Below are positions 1 to 6,952 of a stretch of DNA of 38,429 nucleotides, one piece after another. Origin of the DNA: Acidimicrobiales bacterium (GTDB lineage: Bacteria; Actinomycetota; Acidimicrobiia; Acidimicrobiales; MedAcidi-G1); assembly GCA_029577135.1 (NCBI GenBank), contig JARQPW010000023.1, positions 1 to 38,429 of the forward strand. The letters run 5' to 3'. How positions within the stretch are numbered: position 1 is the stretch's first letter; every line of letters begins with the position of its first letter. The translations under genes and the position numbers were made by a program. The notes under the pieces were generated by a model, which was given only the letters and a program-made list of their open reading frames with translations, made no database searches and was not told the DNA's origin.

Positions 1-91
1 CAGCCTCGATGTCGTCGGCAACCGCTTCACCCGCGGCAGCCTCGATGTCGTCGGCAACCGCTTCACCCGCGGCAGCCTCGATGTCGTCGGC
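1..91 (-). repeat. 36-bp tandem repeat inside rplJ
   Basis: Two perfect 36-bp copies (1-36 and 37-72) and a partial third (73-91) lie in the rplJ reading frame. Each copy encodes 12 residues, read on the minus strand as the cycle ADDIEAAAGEAV. The unit is a multiple of three, so copy-number change keeps the frame. The array starts at base 1 of the window, so the true copy number cannot be seen. Confidence 0.9.
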
Positions 92-652
92 GGGAGCGAC
101 CACTCCACCCCGTTCTTCGATCAGTGCCTTCAAGGCGTAGGCCATGTTCTGCGGCAGCGCCTGCAGGAGACCGGCGAACTGCTGCATCGGGGCCGCAATG
201 GCTCCCGCCAACTGGGCCAGCAGGACCTCGCGTGGGGCGATCTGCGCCAGGACGTCGATCTCCTCGGAGCTCAGGCGCTTGCCCTCGAGCAGGCCGCCCT
301 TGATGAGAAGGTCGGCGTGGTCCTTGGCGAACTCGCGGAGTGCTCTGGCCACGGAGACGGGGTCGCCGGCCGTGCCGTCCTCGCGCTCGCCCACGAAGGC
401 CATCGCGGTCGGTCCGACAAGCAGGTCCTCGAGGTCGAGGCCCAACTCCTGGACGGCGAACCGCATCAGGGTGTTCTTGTAGATCTTGTACTCGCCACCG
501 GCATCGCGCAGCGCACGGCGCAACTCGGCGAGTGCGGGTACGTCCAGACCGCGGTATTCGGTCACCAGGACCGCTTCGGTCGACGACAGCCGTTCACGGA
601 CCTCGTCGACGACTGCGACCTTCCCGGCCCGGGCTTCGTTCACGTCCGACAC
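1..652 (-). CDS. rplJ: 50S ribosomal protein L10, 3' end outside window
   Basis: The reading frame is open from a GTG at 652 to the left edge, with no stop, so the gene is partial. The translation begins VSDVNEARAGKVAVVDEV and continues through the L10 core (for example TEYRGLDVPALAELRRAL and KNTLMRFAV). L10 is the stalk-base protein that anchors the L7/L12 dimers to 23S rRNA. After the usual ~175 residues the chain does not end. It runs into an Ala/Glu/Asp-rich tail made of a 12-residue unit (ADDIEAAAGEAV) repeated up to the window edge. The start is GTG at 652 or GTG at 643. I prefer 652 because GAGGAA lies about 10 nt upstream. It is the last gene of the secE-nusG-rplK-rplA-rplJ series seen here. 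A promoter and leader-like RNA precede it, which fits the autoregulation known for L10. Confidence 0.93.
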   Translation of the reverse strand, partial: MSDVNEARAGKVAVVDEVRERLSSTEAVLVTEYRGLDVPALAELRRALRDAGGEYKIYKNTLMRFAVQELGLDLEDLLVGPTAMAFVGEREDGTAGDPVSVARALREFAKDHADLLIKGGLLEGKRLSSEEIDVLAQIAPREVLLAQLAGAIAAPMQQFAGLLQALPQNMAYALKALIEERGGVVAPADDIEAAAGEAVADDIEAAAGEAVADDIEA

Positions 653-769
653 TCTCGCTCACTTCCTCGGAACTTGTCCTGCTGATGGGTCCGATGCCGC
701 CGTGGCGGATCGGGTTCGCACACCGAGGACCGGCGACGGACACGACGGTCCGGACCGATTCCGAGGCTC

Positions 770-856
770 TCCTGCTCCGGCGGTCACGCCCCCTGGCGGC
801 CAGGGGCCGGGACTCGTTCTGTGCCGTCCGGGCACAACCGCGAGGTCTTCGGTGAA
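770..856 (-). ncRNA. L10-leader-like regulatory RNA upstream of rplJ
   Basis: On the minus strand the rplJ leader contains ACCGAAGACCTCGCGGTT (853 to 836), followed by a perfect 6-bp hairpin TGTGCC-N5-GGCACA (836-820). A 7-bp CCCCTGG/CCAGGGG hairpin with a 3-nt loop follows (806-790). The CGAAGAC segment ahead of a hairpin and its place 5' of rplJ resemble the known L10 leader, where L10(L12)4 binds its own mRNA. I matched this by eye only; a covariance-model search (Rfam L10_leader) would settle it. The boundaries are approximate. Confidence 0.45.
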
Positions 857-875
857 CGATTCGATTGTGGCGGGC

Positions 876-903
876 AGGCTACCGGCACCTCGTGGTGGCC
901 CAA
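876..903 (-). promoter_or_regulatory. putative promoter for rplJ
   Basis: TTGGGC (903-898), a 16-bp spacer and TAGCCT (881-876) fit a primary-sigma promoter reading toward rplJ. Transcription would start near 870, about 15 bases before the L10-leader-like RNA. It lies in the 262-bp gap after rplA. It is supported by motif and spacing only. Confidence 0.42.
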
Positions 904-914
904 CCCGAGGGCTG

Positions 915-1607
915 CTACCCGTCGATGAGCACCGGGTCGATGCGGACGCCCGGACCCATCGTCGACGACACGGAGACCTTCCTGACGAAACGGCCCTTCG
1001 AGGCCGACGGCTTGCGCCGCATCAGTTCGTCGACGACGGCCCGCAGGTTGGCGAGGACGGCGTCGACCTCGAAGCCGACCTTGCCGATCGGGACGTGGAC
1101 GTTGCCGTAGCGATCGGTGCGGAACTCAACCTTGCCACCCTTGAACTCCTCGACGGCCTTCGCCACGTCGTCGGTGACGGTGCCGGTCTTGGGGTTGGGC
1201 ATCAGGCCGCGGGGACCGAGCACACGACCCAACTTGCCGACCGTCGACATCATGTCCGGCGAGGCGATGGCCACGTCGAAGTCGAGCATGCCGCCCTCGA
1301 CCTCTGCGGCGAGTTCGCTGCCACCGACGTGGTCGGCGCCGGCCTCACGGGCTGCCGTGGCGGCGGCGCCCTGGGCGAAGACCGCCACGCGGACGTCCTT
1401 GCCGGTTCCGGACGGCAACGCCACCGTGCCGCGGATCATCTCCTCGGACTTGCGGGGATCGACGCCCAGGCGGATCGCCACGTCGATGCTCTCATCGAAC
1501 TTGGCGCCCGGAAAGCCCTTCACCAGCTCGAGGGCCTCTTGAGCCGAATGCTGGTGCTCCCGGTCAAATCGTGCGACGGCATCCGTGTGCCGCTTTCCCT
1601 TCGCCAT
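915..1607 (-). CDS. rplA: 50S ribosomal protein L1
   Basis: This 230-residue protein is full length for bacterial L1. It starts MAKGKRHTDAVARFDREHQ and contains the L1 segments IDVAIRLGVDPRKSEEMIRG, GRVLGPRGLMPNPKTGTV and YGNVHVPIGKVGF. L1 forms the mobile L1 stalk on 23S rRNA and can act as a translational repressor of the L11 operon. The ATG start is supported by AGGAGG nine bases upstream. It follows rplK after a 125-bp gap that contains a 6-bp inverted repeat (1680-1695) with a 4-base loop and no T-tract. Confidence 0.98.
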   Translation of the reverse strand: MAKGKRHTDAVARFDREHQHSAQEALELVKGFPGAKFDESIDVAIRLGVDPRKSEEMIRGTVALPSGTGKDVRVAVFAQGAAATAAREAGADHVGGSELAAEVEGGMLDFDVAIASPDMMSTVGKLGRVLGPRGLMPNPKTGTVTDDVAKAVEEFKGGKVEFRTDRYGNVHVPIGKVGFEVDAVLANLRAVVDELMRRKPSASKGRFVRKVSVSSTMGPGVRIDPVLIDG

Positions 1608-1732
1608 GTCGCCATTCCTCCTGGCTCCCTCGGTGTCGCGGTTGTCTCCGGCGGAGCGAGGTCCTCTCCCGTCCCGGAACCATCCGTTCGGATGGCCGCT
1701 GCGTTCGGTTTTCGAGTGGGGTGTGCAGCCGG

Positions 1733-2161
1733 TCAGACGACCGCGATGCCCATGCTGCGGGCGGTACCGGCAACCTGCAACCTGGCTCCCTCAGCGTCGA
1801 TCGCGTTGAGGTCGGGCATCTTGACCTCAGCAATCTCGGCCACCTGGGACCAGGTGATCGAACCGGCCTCCTCGCGCCCCGGGTTCTCGGAGCCCTTGTC
1901 GAGGCCAGCGGCCTGGCGCACCAGGAACGACGTGGGTGGCGTCTTGGTGATGAACGAGAACGAGCGGTCCTCGTAGATCGTGATCTCGACCGGGATGATC
2001 TGGCCGCGCTTGTCCTCGGTCCGGGCGTTGTACTCCTTGCAGAAGTCCATGATCGCCACGCCGTGGGGGCCGAGGGCGGTACCCACGGGCGGGGCGGGAG
2101 ACGCCGCACCGGCGGGGATCTGGATCTTGACGACTGCGGCGACGGGCTTGGTCTTCGCCAT
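1733..2161 (-). CDS. rplK: 50S ribosomal protein L11
   Basis: This 142-residue protein has the usual L11 length. It starts [20 protein letters not shown], with the conserved [19 protein letters not shown] segment near residues 25-45 and a C-terminal RNA-binding domain ending in [12 protein letters not shown]11 binds the GTPase-associated centre of 23S rRNA, is needed for stringent factor activation and is a target of thiopeptide antibiotics. No strong Shine-Dalgarno sequence is visible before the ATG. It sits 137 bp downstream of nusG, in the standard order. Confidence 0.98.
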   Translation of the reverse strand: MAKTKPVAAVVKIQIPAGAASPAPPVGTALGPHGVAIMDFCKEYNARTEDKRGQIIPVEITIYEDRSFSFITKTPPTSFLVRQAAGLDKGSENPGREEAGSITWSQVAEIAEVKMPDLNAIDAEGARLQVAGTARSMGIAVV

Positions 2162-2298
2162 GTTCAGGGACTCGCTTCAGGATTCGGGGATCGGTACCGA
2201 CGTGGGGCCACGCCGGCTCATGAGAACGGCCAAGTCTGGTCGGAGCCCGGGGCTTTGCCAACCCGCGGTCCGACCACCTTGGCGGCCGTCTGGGACGC

Positions 2299-3072
2299 CT
2301 AGAGCTGGGCCACCTGGGAGAACTCGAGTTCGACCGGGGTCTCCCGGCCGAAGATGTTGACCAGCACCTTGACCTTGAGCTGGTCCTCGTTGATCTCGAT
2401 GATCTCGCCGGAGAAATCGGCGAAGGGGCCTTCCTTGACCCGCACCGTCTCGCCCTCGTCGAAGCCGAAGCGGGCCCGGGTCTTCCGGGGGGTCTCGGGA
2501 CTGTCCTCGTCGGGGGCCTGGAGGAGGTTCTCGACCTCTCGCCTCCCGAGGGGCAGGGGCTTGCCGCCGGAACCCACGAAGTTGACGATGCCCGGCGTGT
2601 CGCGAACGGCGGTCCAACTGGTGTCGTCCAGGTGGCAACGGACGAGCAGGTAGCCGGGGAACATCTTCTTCGAGACGCTCACCTTGCGGCCGTTGCGGAA
2701 CTCGACGACGTCCTCCATCGGGATGACGACCTCGTGGACCCGGTCCTCGAGGTGCATCGAGGCGATGCGGGACTCAAGGTTCTGGAGGACCTTCTTCTCG
2801 TAGCCCGACTGGGTGTGTACAACGAACCACTTGCCGGGTCGGTCGTAGGGGCTGTCCACCGGTGCCCGGGCCTTGGCCTCCTCGCCGAAGAGCTCGTCCT
2901 CGTTGACGACGACGGGGGCCTCCCCGACCACCGGGACGTCTTGCTCGGCCGGGTCGGCGACCGGCTCGACGCTGGTCGGGTCGGCCTGTGCCACCGCTGG
3001 GTCGACCGTGCCGGTGGGCAGCAGGTCGGCGACATCCTGGACCGTGAATTCGGTTTCTTCGTTGAGGCTCAT
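2299..3072 (-). CDS. nusG: transcription termination/antitermination factor NusG
   Basis: A 257-residue NusG begins at the ATG at 3072, which overlaps the secE stop by one base (TGATG). The first ~80 residues are an acidic, Pro/Val-rich extension. The NGN domain then starts at KWFVVHTQSGYEKKV and includes SKKMFPGYLLVRC. The C-terminal KOW domain (VRVKEGPFADFSGEI and following) completes the protein. NusG binds RNA polymerase and links it to Rho or to the ribosome. N-terminal extensions of this kind are common in actinobacterial NusG. An in-frame start further upstream (3228) lies inside secE and is not credible. Confidence 0.97.
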   Translation of the reverse strand: MSLNEETEFTVQDVADLLPTGTVDPAVAQADPTSVEPVADPAEQDVPVVGEAPVVVNEDELFGEEAKARAPVDSPYDRPGKWFVVHTQSGYEKKVLQNLESRIASMHLEDRVHEVVIPMEDVVEFRNGRKVSVSKKMFPGYLLVRCHLDDTSWTAVRDTPGIVNFVGSGGKPLPLGRREVENLLQAPDEDSPETPRKTRARFGFDEGETVRVKEGPFADFSGEIIEINEDQLKVKVLVNIFGRETPVELEFSQVAQL

Positions 3073-3371
3073 CAGACGTCGAACAGTTCGAGGATGGAAT
3101 TGGAGAAGAGCCAGTCGAGGCCGGCAACCAGGGTCGTGACGGCCGTGATGGTGATCACGACGACGATCGTGTAGTTGAGGGTCTCGGAACGGGTCGACCA
3201 TGCCACCTTGCGCAGTTCGGCCCGGCACTCCCGGAAGAACTGGAGTGGTCTGGTGCGCTCCTCCCTCGACCGCTGCTGGGGGGCCTCGCGACGGGTGCGG
3301 ATCGGCTCCCCGTCGGCATCGACCTCGCCCTGACGCTGCATCATGCGCCTCTGCTCGCGGTTCATGGACAT
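3072..3371 (-). CDS. secE: preprotein translocase subunit SecE
   Basis: This 99-residue protein has a charged Arg/Glu-rich N-terminus (~45 residues), the SecE amphipathic segment FFRECRAELRKVAWSTRSE and one C-terminal membrane helix (TIVVVITITAVTTLVAGLDW). SecE clamps SecY in the plasma-membrane translocon. The start is ATG at 3371 (or ATG at 3365). GAAGG lies about eight bases upstream of 3371. It is translationally coupled to nusG by a one-base overlap. Confidence 0.95.
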   Translation of the reverse strand: MSMNREQRRMMQRQGEVDADGEPIRTRREAPQQRSREERTRPLQFFRECRAELRKVAWSTRSETLNYTIVVVITITAVTTLVAGLDWLFSNSILELFDV

Positions 3372-3498
3372 GGGGTGGCCTTCAGGGGGTGGAGAGGATG
3401 GGTCGTTCGGTCGATCAGCCTACGGGCGGTTCCAGCCGCGCACTCCCCACGAGGATGTCGCGCAACGGACGCCGCCGGGGGAATCGCAGAGCAGGAGG

Positions 3499-3520
3499 TG
3501 TGATGGTTCACGACATCACA
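3499..3520. other. 22-bp inverted repeat between tRNA-Trp and secE
   Basis: TGTGATG-N8-CATCACA forms a perfect 7-bp-arm inverted repeat starting four bases past the mature 3' end of tRNA-Trp. As RNA it would make a hairpin with an 8-nt loop and no U-tract. It could be a tRNA 3'-processing or attenuation structure, or a protein operator upstream of secE. Its function is unknown. Confidence 0.45.
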
Positions 3521-3524
3521 TTCG

Positions 3525-3597
3525 CAGGGCAGGAGGGACTCGAACCCTCAACCGCCGGTTTTGGAGACCGGTGCTCTGCCAATTGAGCCACTGCCCT
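3525..3597 (-). tRNA. tRNA-Trp (CCA)
   Basis: This is a 73-nt cloverleaf without encoded CCA. The acceptor stem AGGGCAG (3597-3591) pairs with CTGCCCT (3532-3526) and the discriminator is G. The D arm is GCTCAATTGGCAGAGC and the anticodon loop CTCCAAA carries CCA (3564-3562). The T arm contains GGTTCGAGTCC. Its position just upstream of secE-nusG is the usual actinobacterial arrangement. Confidence 0.97.
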
Positions 3598-3709
3598 TCA
3601 GCCCGGCTCCCGGCCGGAGGGCAGGAGCGGAACCGGCCACAGGGTACCAGCCGCCTTTTCATTGACGAAGGCCCGTTTCCGCGGCCTGTGCCGGTCGGTC
3701 GAGGGTACG

Positions 3710-3871
3710 TCAGCGGGTCTCCTTGTGGGGCACGTGGGTGCGGCACCAGCGGCAGTACTTCTTGATCTCGATGCGCTCGCGCGTGTTGACCTTGGACTTG
3801 GTGGTGATGTAGTTGCGCCGCTTGCACTCCTGGCATTCCAGGGTGACGGACACTCGCTTGTCGGACGCCAT
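3710..3871 (-). CDS. rpmG: 50S ribosomal protein L33, zinc-binding form
   Basis: This 53-residue protein starts MASDKRVSVTLECQEC. It has two CxxC pairs (CQEC near residues 13-16 and CRWC near 40-43), which make it the zinc-ribbon (C+) form of L33. The body KRRNYITTKSKVNTRERI is typical of the family. A GGAG about nine bases before the ATG at 3871 supports the start. It lies between tRNA-Met and tRNA-Trp on the same strand, as in many actinobacteria. Confidence 0.97.
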   Translation of the reverse strand: MASDKRVSVTLECQECKRRNYITTKSKVNTRERIEIKKYCRWCRTHVPHKETR

Positions 3872-3955
3872 GAGGTGGTCTCCGGGACTCGTTGTCGGGA
3901 TCCATGGGGATCTATGGGGACTGGGGTCGGGGGCGGGCCCCGGTGCTGGACTCGG

Positions 3956-4029
3956 TAGCGACGGACAGATTCGAACTGTCGACCTCCCGATTATGAGTCG
4001 GGCGCTCTCACCAGCTGAGCTACGTCGCC
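3956..4029 (-). tRNA. tRNA-Met (CAT)
   Basis: This is a 74-nt cloverleaf. The acceptor stem GGCGACG (4029-4023) pairs with CGTCGCT (3963-3957), with a G-U first pair and discriminator A. The anticodon stem CCCGA/TCGGG encloses CTCATAA (anticodon 3995-3993) and the T arm is GACAG-TTCGAAT-CTGTC. The paired first base and the lack of the GGG/CCC initiator signature argue for the elongator species. A lysidine-modified isoleucine tRNA cannot be fully excluded. Confidence 0.93.
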
Positions 4030-4033
4030 AGCG

Positions 4034-4106
4034 AGCTCCCTGACAGAATCGAACTGTCGACCTTCTCCTTACCATGGAGACGCTCTGCCGACTGAGCTAA
4101 GGGAGC
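4034..4106 (-). tRNA. tRNA-Thr (GGT)
   Basis: This is a 73-nt cloverleaf. The acceptor stem GCTCCCT (4106-4100) pairs with AGGGAGC (4041-4035) and the discriminator is U. The anticodon stem TCTCC/GGAGA encloses ATGGTAA with anticodon GGT (4073-4071). It lies only four bases upstream of tRNA-Met, so the two are almost certainly co-transcribed. Confidence 0.96.
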
Positions 4107-4227
4107 CCGACCGCCCACCGCGGTCGCCCAAAGGATGCCACGGCGGAGGGTGATCCCCAACGTAGCGGCTCGCCTTCGCGTGCTCCTCTGGTTTCTCGGG
4201 TCACTCGCGCTGGCGCCCGTCGATCGG

Positions 4228-4233
4228 TACATT
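4228..4233 (+). promoter_or_regulatory. -10 element TACATT, leaderless start of the GNAT gene
   Basis: TACATT matches the TANNNT -10 consensus and ends exactly seven bases before the ATG at 4241. There is no Shine-Dalgarno sequence in between. Transcription would begin at or next to the A of the start codon, giving a leaderless mRNA. No good -35 is visible. Confidence 0.42.
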
Positions 4234-4240
4234 CACGGCC

Positions 4241-4729
4241 ATGCAGGTGCGGCTCGCCCGACCCGACGACGCTGAGGCGGTCCGGTCGATCTACAACCAC
4301 GAGGTCCTGACCTCGACGGCCACGTTCGACCTCGTCGAGAGGTCGGCCGAGGACCAGTCGGCCTGGCTGGCGACACGGTCGGGGGCCTTCAGCGTGCTCG
4401 TCGCCGAACTCGACGGCGACGTGGTCGGCTTCGCTTCGCTCTCGCCGTTCAGGGAGCGGGCCGCCTACCGGACCTCGGTCGAGAACTCGGTGTACGTCGC
4501 CGAAGGCCACCGGGGGCGGGGGGTTGCCGACCGACTGCTGGGCGAACTCCTGGCGACCGCCCGCGACAGCGGCTTCCACTGCGTGGTCGCACGCATCGGG
4601 GGCGGCAACGAGGCGAGCGTGGCGCTGCATCTGAAGCACGGCTTCACCCTGGTCGGCGTCGAACGCGAGGTCGGACGCAAGTTCGGCCGCTGGCAGGACG
4701 TGACCGTGATGCAGGCGCTTCTGGACTGA
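4241..4729 (+). CDS. GNAT N-acetyltransferase, phosphinothricin acetyltransferase-like
   Basis: This 162-residue protein starts MQVRLARPDDAEAVRSIYNH and is a single GNAT domain of the PAT/Bar/YncA type. FDLVERSAEDQSAWL and a GFASLSPFRERAAY strand precede the acetyl-CoA loop in SVYVAEGHRGRGVADRLL (the Q/RxxGxG/A signature, near residues 85-100). The C-terminus VGRKFGRWQDVTVMQ is also typical of this subfamily. Relatives acetylate the amino group of phosphinothricin, methionine sulfone or similar small molecules. The true substrate cannot be read from the sequence. It is a stand-alone plus-strand gene diverging from the tRNA-Thr cluster, with a probable leaderless start. Confidence 0.88.
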   Translation: MQVRLARPDDAEAVRSIYNHEVLTSTATFDLVERSAEDQSAWLATRSGAFSVLVAELDGDVVGFASLSPFRERAAYRTSVENSVYVAEGHRGRGVADRLLGELLATARDSGFHCVVARIGGGNEASVALHLKHGFTLVGVEREVGRKFGRWQDVTVMQALLD

Positions 4730-4731
4730 CG

Positions 4732-4764
4732 CGGATCGGACCCGCACGAGGCGGGTCCGATCCG
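4732..4764. terminator. 14-bp perfect hairpin between convergent GNAT gene and tRNA-Tyr
   Basis: CGGATCGGACCCGC (4732-4745), loop ACGAG and GCGGGTCCGATCCG (4751-4764) form a perfect 14-bp stem. It starts two bases after the GNAT stop and ends 12 bases before the 3' end of the converging tRNA-Tyr gene. It can fold on either transcript, so it probably acts as a bidirectional terminator. It has no T-tract, which is common for high-GC actinobacterial terminators. Confidence 0.65.
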
Positions 4765-4775
4765 AGACCAGAGCG

Positions 4776-4857
4776 TGGGCCGGGGAGGATTTGAACCTCC
4801 GAAGGCAATGCCGACGGGTTTACAGCCCGTTCCCTTTGGCCACTCGGGCACCGACCC
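4776..4857 (-). tRNA. tRNA-Tyr (GTA)
   Basis: This is an 82-nt class II tRNA. The acceptor stem GGGTCGG (4857-4851) pairs with CCGGCCC (4783-4777), including one T-G pair, with discriminator A. The anticodon stem ACGGG/CCCGT encloses CTGTAAA with anticodon GTA. A long variable arm (CGGCATTGCCTTCG region) and the T loop TTCAAAT follow. Confidence 0.96.
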
Positions 4858-4910
4858 GGGAGACGCGGAGGATAGCGGCGGGCGGCGCGGGTCCGGCGGG
4901 CCTCCGCCGG

Positions 4911-4916
4911 TAGCGT
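4911..4916 (+). promoter_or_regulatory. -10 element TAGCGT, leaderless start of yajQ
   Basis: TAGCGT (TANNNT) ends seven bases before the ATG at 4924, the same spacing as at the GNAT gene. No Shine-Dalgarno sequence is present, so a leaderless transcript is likely. It favours the ATG at 4924 over the in-frame GTG at 4915, which overlaps this element. Confidence 0.4.
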
Positions 4917-4923
4917 GCCGGCC

Positions 4924-5412
4924 ATGGCTTCCTTCGACGTGGTGTCCCAGATCGACCTCCAGGAGGTCCGCAACGCCGTCGACCAGGCCGCCCGCGAGGC
5001 AGCCACCCGCTTCGACTTCAAGGGCACCGACTCGGTCGTCGAGTTGGCCGGCGACGCCATCAGGCTGGAGTCCGTCACCGAGGACCGTCTGGCCGCCCTC
5101 GTCGTGGTGCTCGAGGAGAAGTTGGTCCGACGCAAGGTCTCGCTCAAGACCCTCGACTGGGGCAAGGTCGAGCAGGCCAGCGGGGGCAGGTCCCGTCAGG
5201 TCGCCGGCCTCCGGGCAGGCATCTCGGGCGACCATGCCCGCACGATCAACAAGTTGGTCAAGGGCCTGGGCCTCAAGGGCATCCAGTCCCAGACCCAGGG
5301 CGACCAGCTCCGGGTGTCGGGCAAGAAGCGCGACGCCCTGCAGGAGGTCATCGCCGCCATCAAAGAGGCGAACCTCGACCTGCCCCTGCAGTTCACCAAT
5401 TTGCGGGACTGA
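4924..5412 (+). CDS. yajQ: YajQ family nucleotide-binding protein (UPF0234)
   Basis: The translation from the ATG at 4924 is 162 residues, the usual YajQ length. Family marks include SFDVVSQIDLQEVRNAVDQA at the start, ATRFDFKGTDS near residues 23-33, KTLDWGKVEQASG in the middle, and KLVKGLGLKGIQSQTQGDQLR with a C-terminal DLPLQFTNLRD. The fold is two ferredoxin-like halves. Members bind nucleotides (GTP, ATP, or cyclic-di-GMP in Xanthomonas), and the role in actinobacteria is not established. It is a single plus-strand gene converging on htpX with 32 bp between the stops. Confidence 0.95.
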   Translation: MASFDVVSQIDLQEVRNAVDQAAREAATRFDFKGTDSVVELAGDAIRLESVTEDRLAALVVVLEEKLVRRKVSLKTLDWGKVEQASGGRSRQVAGLRAGISGDHARTINKLVKGLGLKGIQSQTQGDQLRVSGKKRDALQEVIAAIKEANLDLPLQFTNLRD

Positions 5413-5444
5413 GCCCGGGGCCGCCGGGTCCCAGGAGACGAGTC

Positions 5445-6332
5445 CTAGGAGATGGGCCCACCCTGGATGGTCCCGCCGCGCCAGTTGCCTTCGCGCAGGC
5501 GGGTGACCCGCTCTGCCGTCGGCGGGTGCGTCGAGAACAACCTGGGGCCGCCGCCGCGCCGGCGGGCGTCGGCCTTGAGCGGGTTCACGATGTAGGCGGA
5601 CGCCTGGTTGGGGTCGACCCCGGACGGGATGCGGGCGGCGGCGTACTCGAGCTTCTCGAGGGCCTGGGCCAGCGGCTCACCGTCGCCGATCAGCCGGGCG
5701 GCGGAGGCGTCGGCGTGGAACTCCCGCCTGCGGCTGATGGCGGCCTGGATCATCAGGGCGGCGACCGGGGCGAGGATGGCGAAGGCGATCTGGCCGATCG
5801 GGTTGCTGTTGCGGTTGCGGCCGCCCCCGCCGAACATCGAGGCGAACATCGCCATGCGGGCGATCATCGTGATGCCCATGCCGATGGCGGCGGCGACCGA
5901 GCCGATGAGGATGTCGCGGTTGCGGACGTGCATGAGCTCGTGGGCCAGGACGCCGCGGATCTCGTACCAGGTGAGGTTGTCGATGAGCCCCTGGGTGATG
6001 GCGACCGCTGCGTGGTCGGGGTTGCGGCCGGTGGCGAAGGCGTTGGGCTGCGGGTTGGGCGACACGTAGAGCTTCGGCATCGGCAGGCCGGCCGCCTGCG
6101 AGAGTTCGGTCATGACCCGGTGGTAGTCGGGGAACTGTGCCGGGTCGGCGGGCTTGGCCTTGGCGGAGGCGATGGCGACCTTGTCGCTGAACCAGTAGGC
6201 GCTGCCGACGATGACGAGGCCCAGCCCCAGCCCGATCACCAACCCGCCACTGCCACCGATGGCCCCGCCCACCACGACGAACAACCCACCCAGGAGGGCG
6301 AGCAGTGCGAAGGTCTTCATGCCGTTGATCAT
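5445..6332 (-). CDS. htpX: membrane metalloprotease HtpX (M48B)
   Basis: This is a protein of about 295 residues. Two N-terminal membrane helices begin at [14 protein letters not shown]. The zinc motif HELMH sits in [13 protein letters not shown], and the third ligand Glu lies in [13 protein letters not shown] further on. A second hydrophobic pair lies between ([16 protein letters not shown] and [15 protein letters not shown]). HtpX degrades misfolded membrane proteins at the cytoplasmic face of the plasma membrane. I chose the ATG at 6332 because it places the first helix near the N-terminus, as in relatives. The frame is open to an ATG at 6374, and an ATG at 6320 is also possible. It stands alone, converging with yajQ. 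Confidence 0.94.
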   Translation of the reverse strand: MINGMKTFALLALLGGLFVVVGGAIGGSGGLVIGLGLGLVIVGSAYWFSDKVAIASAKAKPADPAQFPDYHRVMTELSQAAGLPMPKLYVSPNPQPNAFATGRNPDHAAVAITQGLIDNLTWYEIRGVLAHELMHVRNRDILIGSVAAAIGMGITMIARMAMFASMFGGGGRNRNSNPIGQIAFAILAPVAALMIQAAISRRREFHADASAARLIGDGEPLAQALEKLEYAAARIPSGVDPNQASAYIVNPLKADARRRGGGPRLFSTHPPTAERVTRLREGNWRGGTIQGGPIS

Positions 6333-6558
6333 GGATGCGGTGGGGCTCCCGGGTTCGTGGGATCGCCCAATCATACGGCCCGCAACACGTCAGTTGGCAT
6401 CGCGATTCTGTTGCCCCGCCCGGCTCGGATCGCCGGCACGGCGCTCGCCTCACGGAGGCGCCCGGCTCGGCGCCCCACCGACACCCCGTGCCTCCTCGAC
6501 GATCATGGGCTGATTGCCAGGGGTCCGTCGTCGACTCAGATTGTGTCACCATTCCTGC

Positions 6559-6762
6559 GTGCGATTGCTCTGGATCCTGTTCATCCTCGCCATGGCCTTT
6601 GCCGCGCTGGCGGTCTGGGCCACGGCGGTGGCCGACGCCTGGCGGAACCGTGAACGGCAGTTGCCGTGGCTGATCGCCCTGGTGGCCACGCTCCCCGTCC
6701 CACTCCTCGCCGTCGGTGTCGCCATCGCCCACCACGTCCTCCACCGACGAAACCCCACATGA
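6559..6762 (+). CDS. small two-helix membrane protein
   Basis: A GTG at 6559 opens a 67-residue protein. It has two hydrophobic segments (LLWILFILAMAFAALAVWAT and LIALVATLPVPLLAVGVAIA) joined by a short charged loop (ADAWRNRERQLPW), with a basic C-terminus HHVLHRRNPT. The pattern resembles the two-helix PLDc_N-like family by eye, but no function can be assigned. It lies between htpX and the HAD gene, diverging from htpX. A weak GGTGG/CCACC hairpin follows the stop at 6791-6810. A longer in-frame start at 6514 would add 15 non-hydrophobic residues and is less likely. Confidence 0.6.
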   Translation: MRLLWILFILAMAFAALAVWATAVADAWRNRERQLPWLIALVATLPVPLLAVGVAIAHHVLHRRNPT

Positions 6763-6952
6763 GCCTCGACCACACATCGGGTTTTTCCCCAGGTGGAGTG
6801 GTGTTCCCACCCTCTGGAGCGCCACGAAACCCCACGACCGCCAGTCGCAGCCGCAACGCGGGAGCCGGGTGTCGGTTTGTTCCGGAGGCGAGCGTCCCCG
6901 TGAGCCGAGGGAGTGACCGACGGCCGGCAACCCCCTGGAGTGCCCAGCAGAC

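Noticed and set aside
1-91. 36-bp repeat considered as a CRISPR repeat or mobile-element end
   Set aside because: The copies are directly adjacent with no spacers and continue the rplJ reading frame.
486-1976. 496-codon plus-strand frame across rplJ, the leader region, rplA and rplK
   Set aside because: It spans three ribosomal protein genes on the opposite strand and an intergenic region, with low-complexity translation. It is a high-GC artefact.
3499-3520. TGTGA...TCACA considered as a CRP-type operator
   Set aside because: CRP sites have a 6-base spacer between TGTGA and TCACA. Here the spacing is 12, so the match is only to the arms.
5414-5428. CCCGG-N5-CCGGG hairpin between yajQ and htpX as a terminator
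   Set aside because: A 5-bp stem of pure GC without a T-tract is expected by chance in this composition, so support is too weak to list.
6763-6952. GGGTTTTTCCCC and GGTGG/CCACC motifs after the small membrane protein as an MraZ-box or terminator
   Set aside because: The spacing and repeats do not fit MraZ boxes, and the hairpin has only five base pairs with a ten-base loop. Nothing else is visible in this gap.
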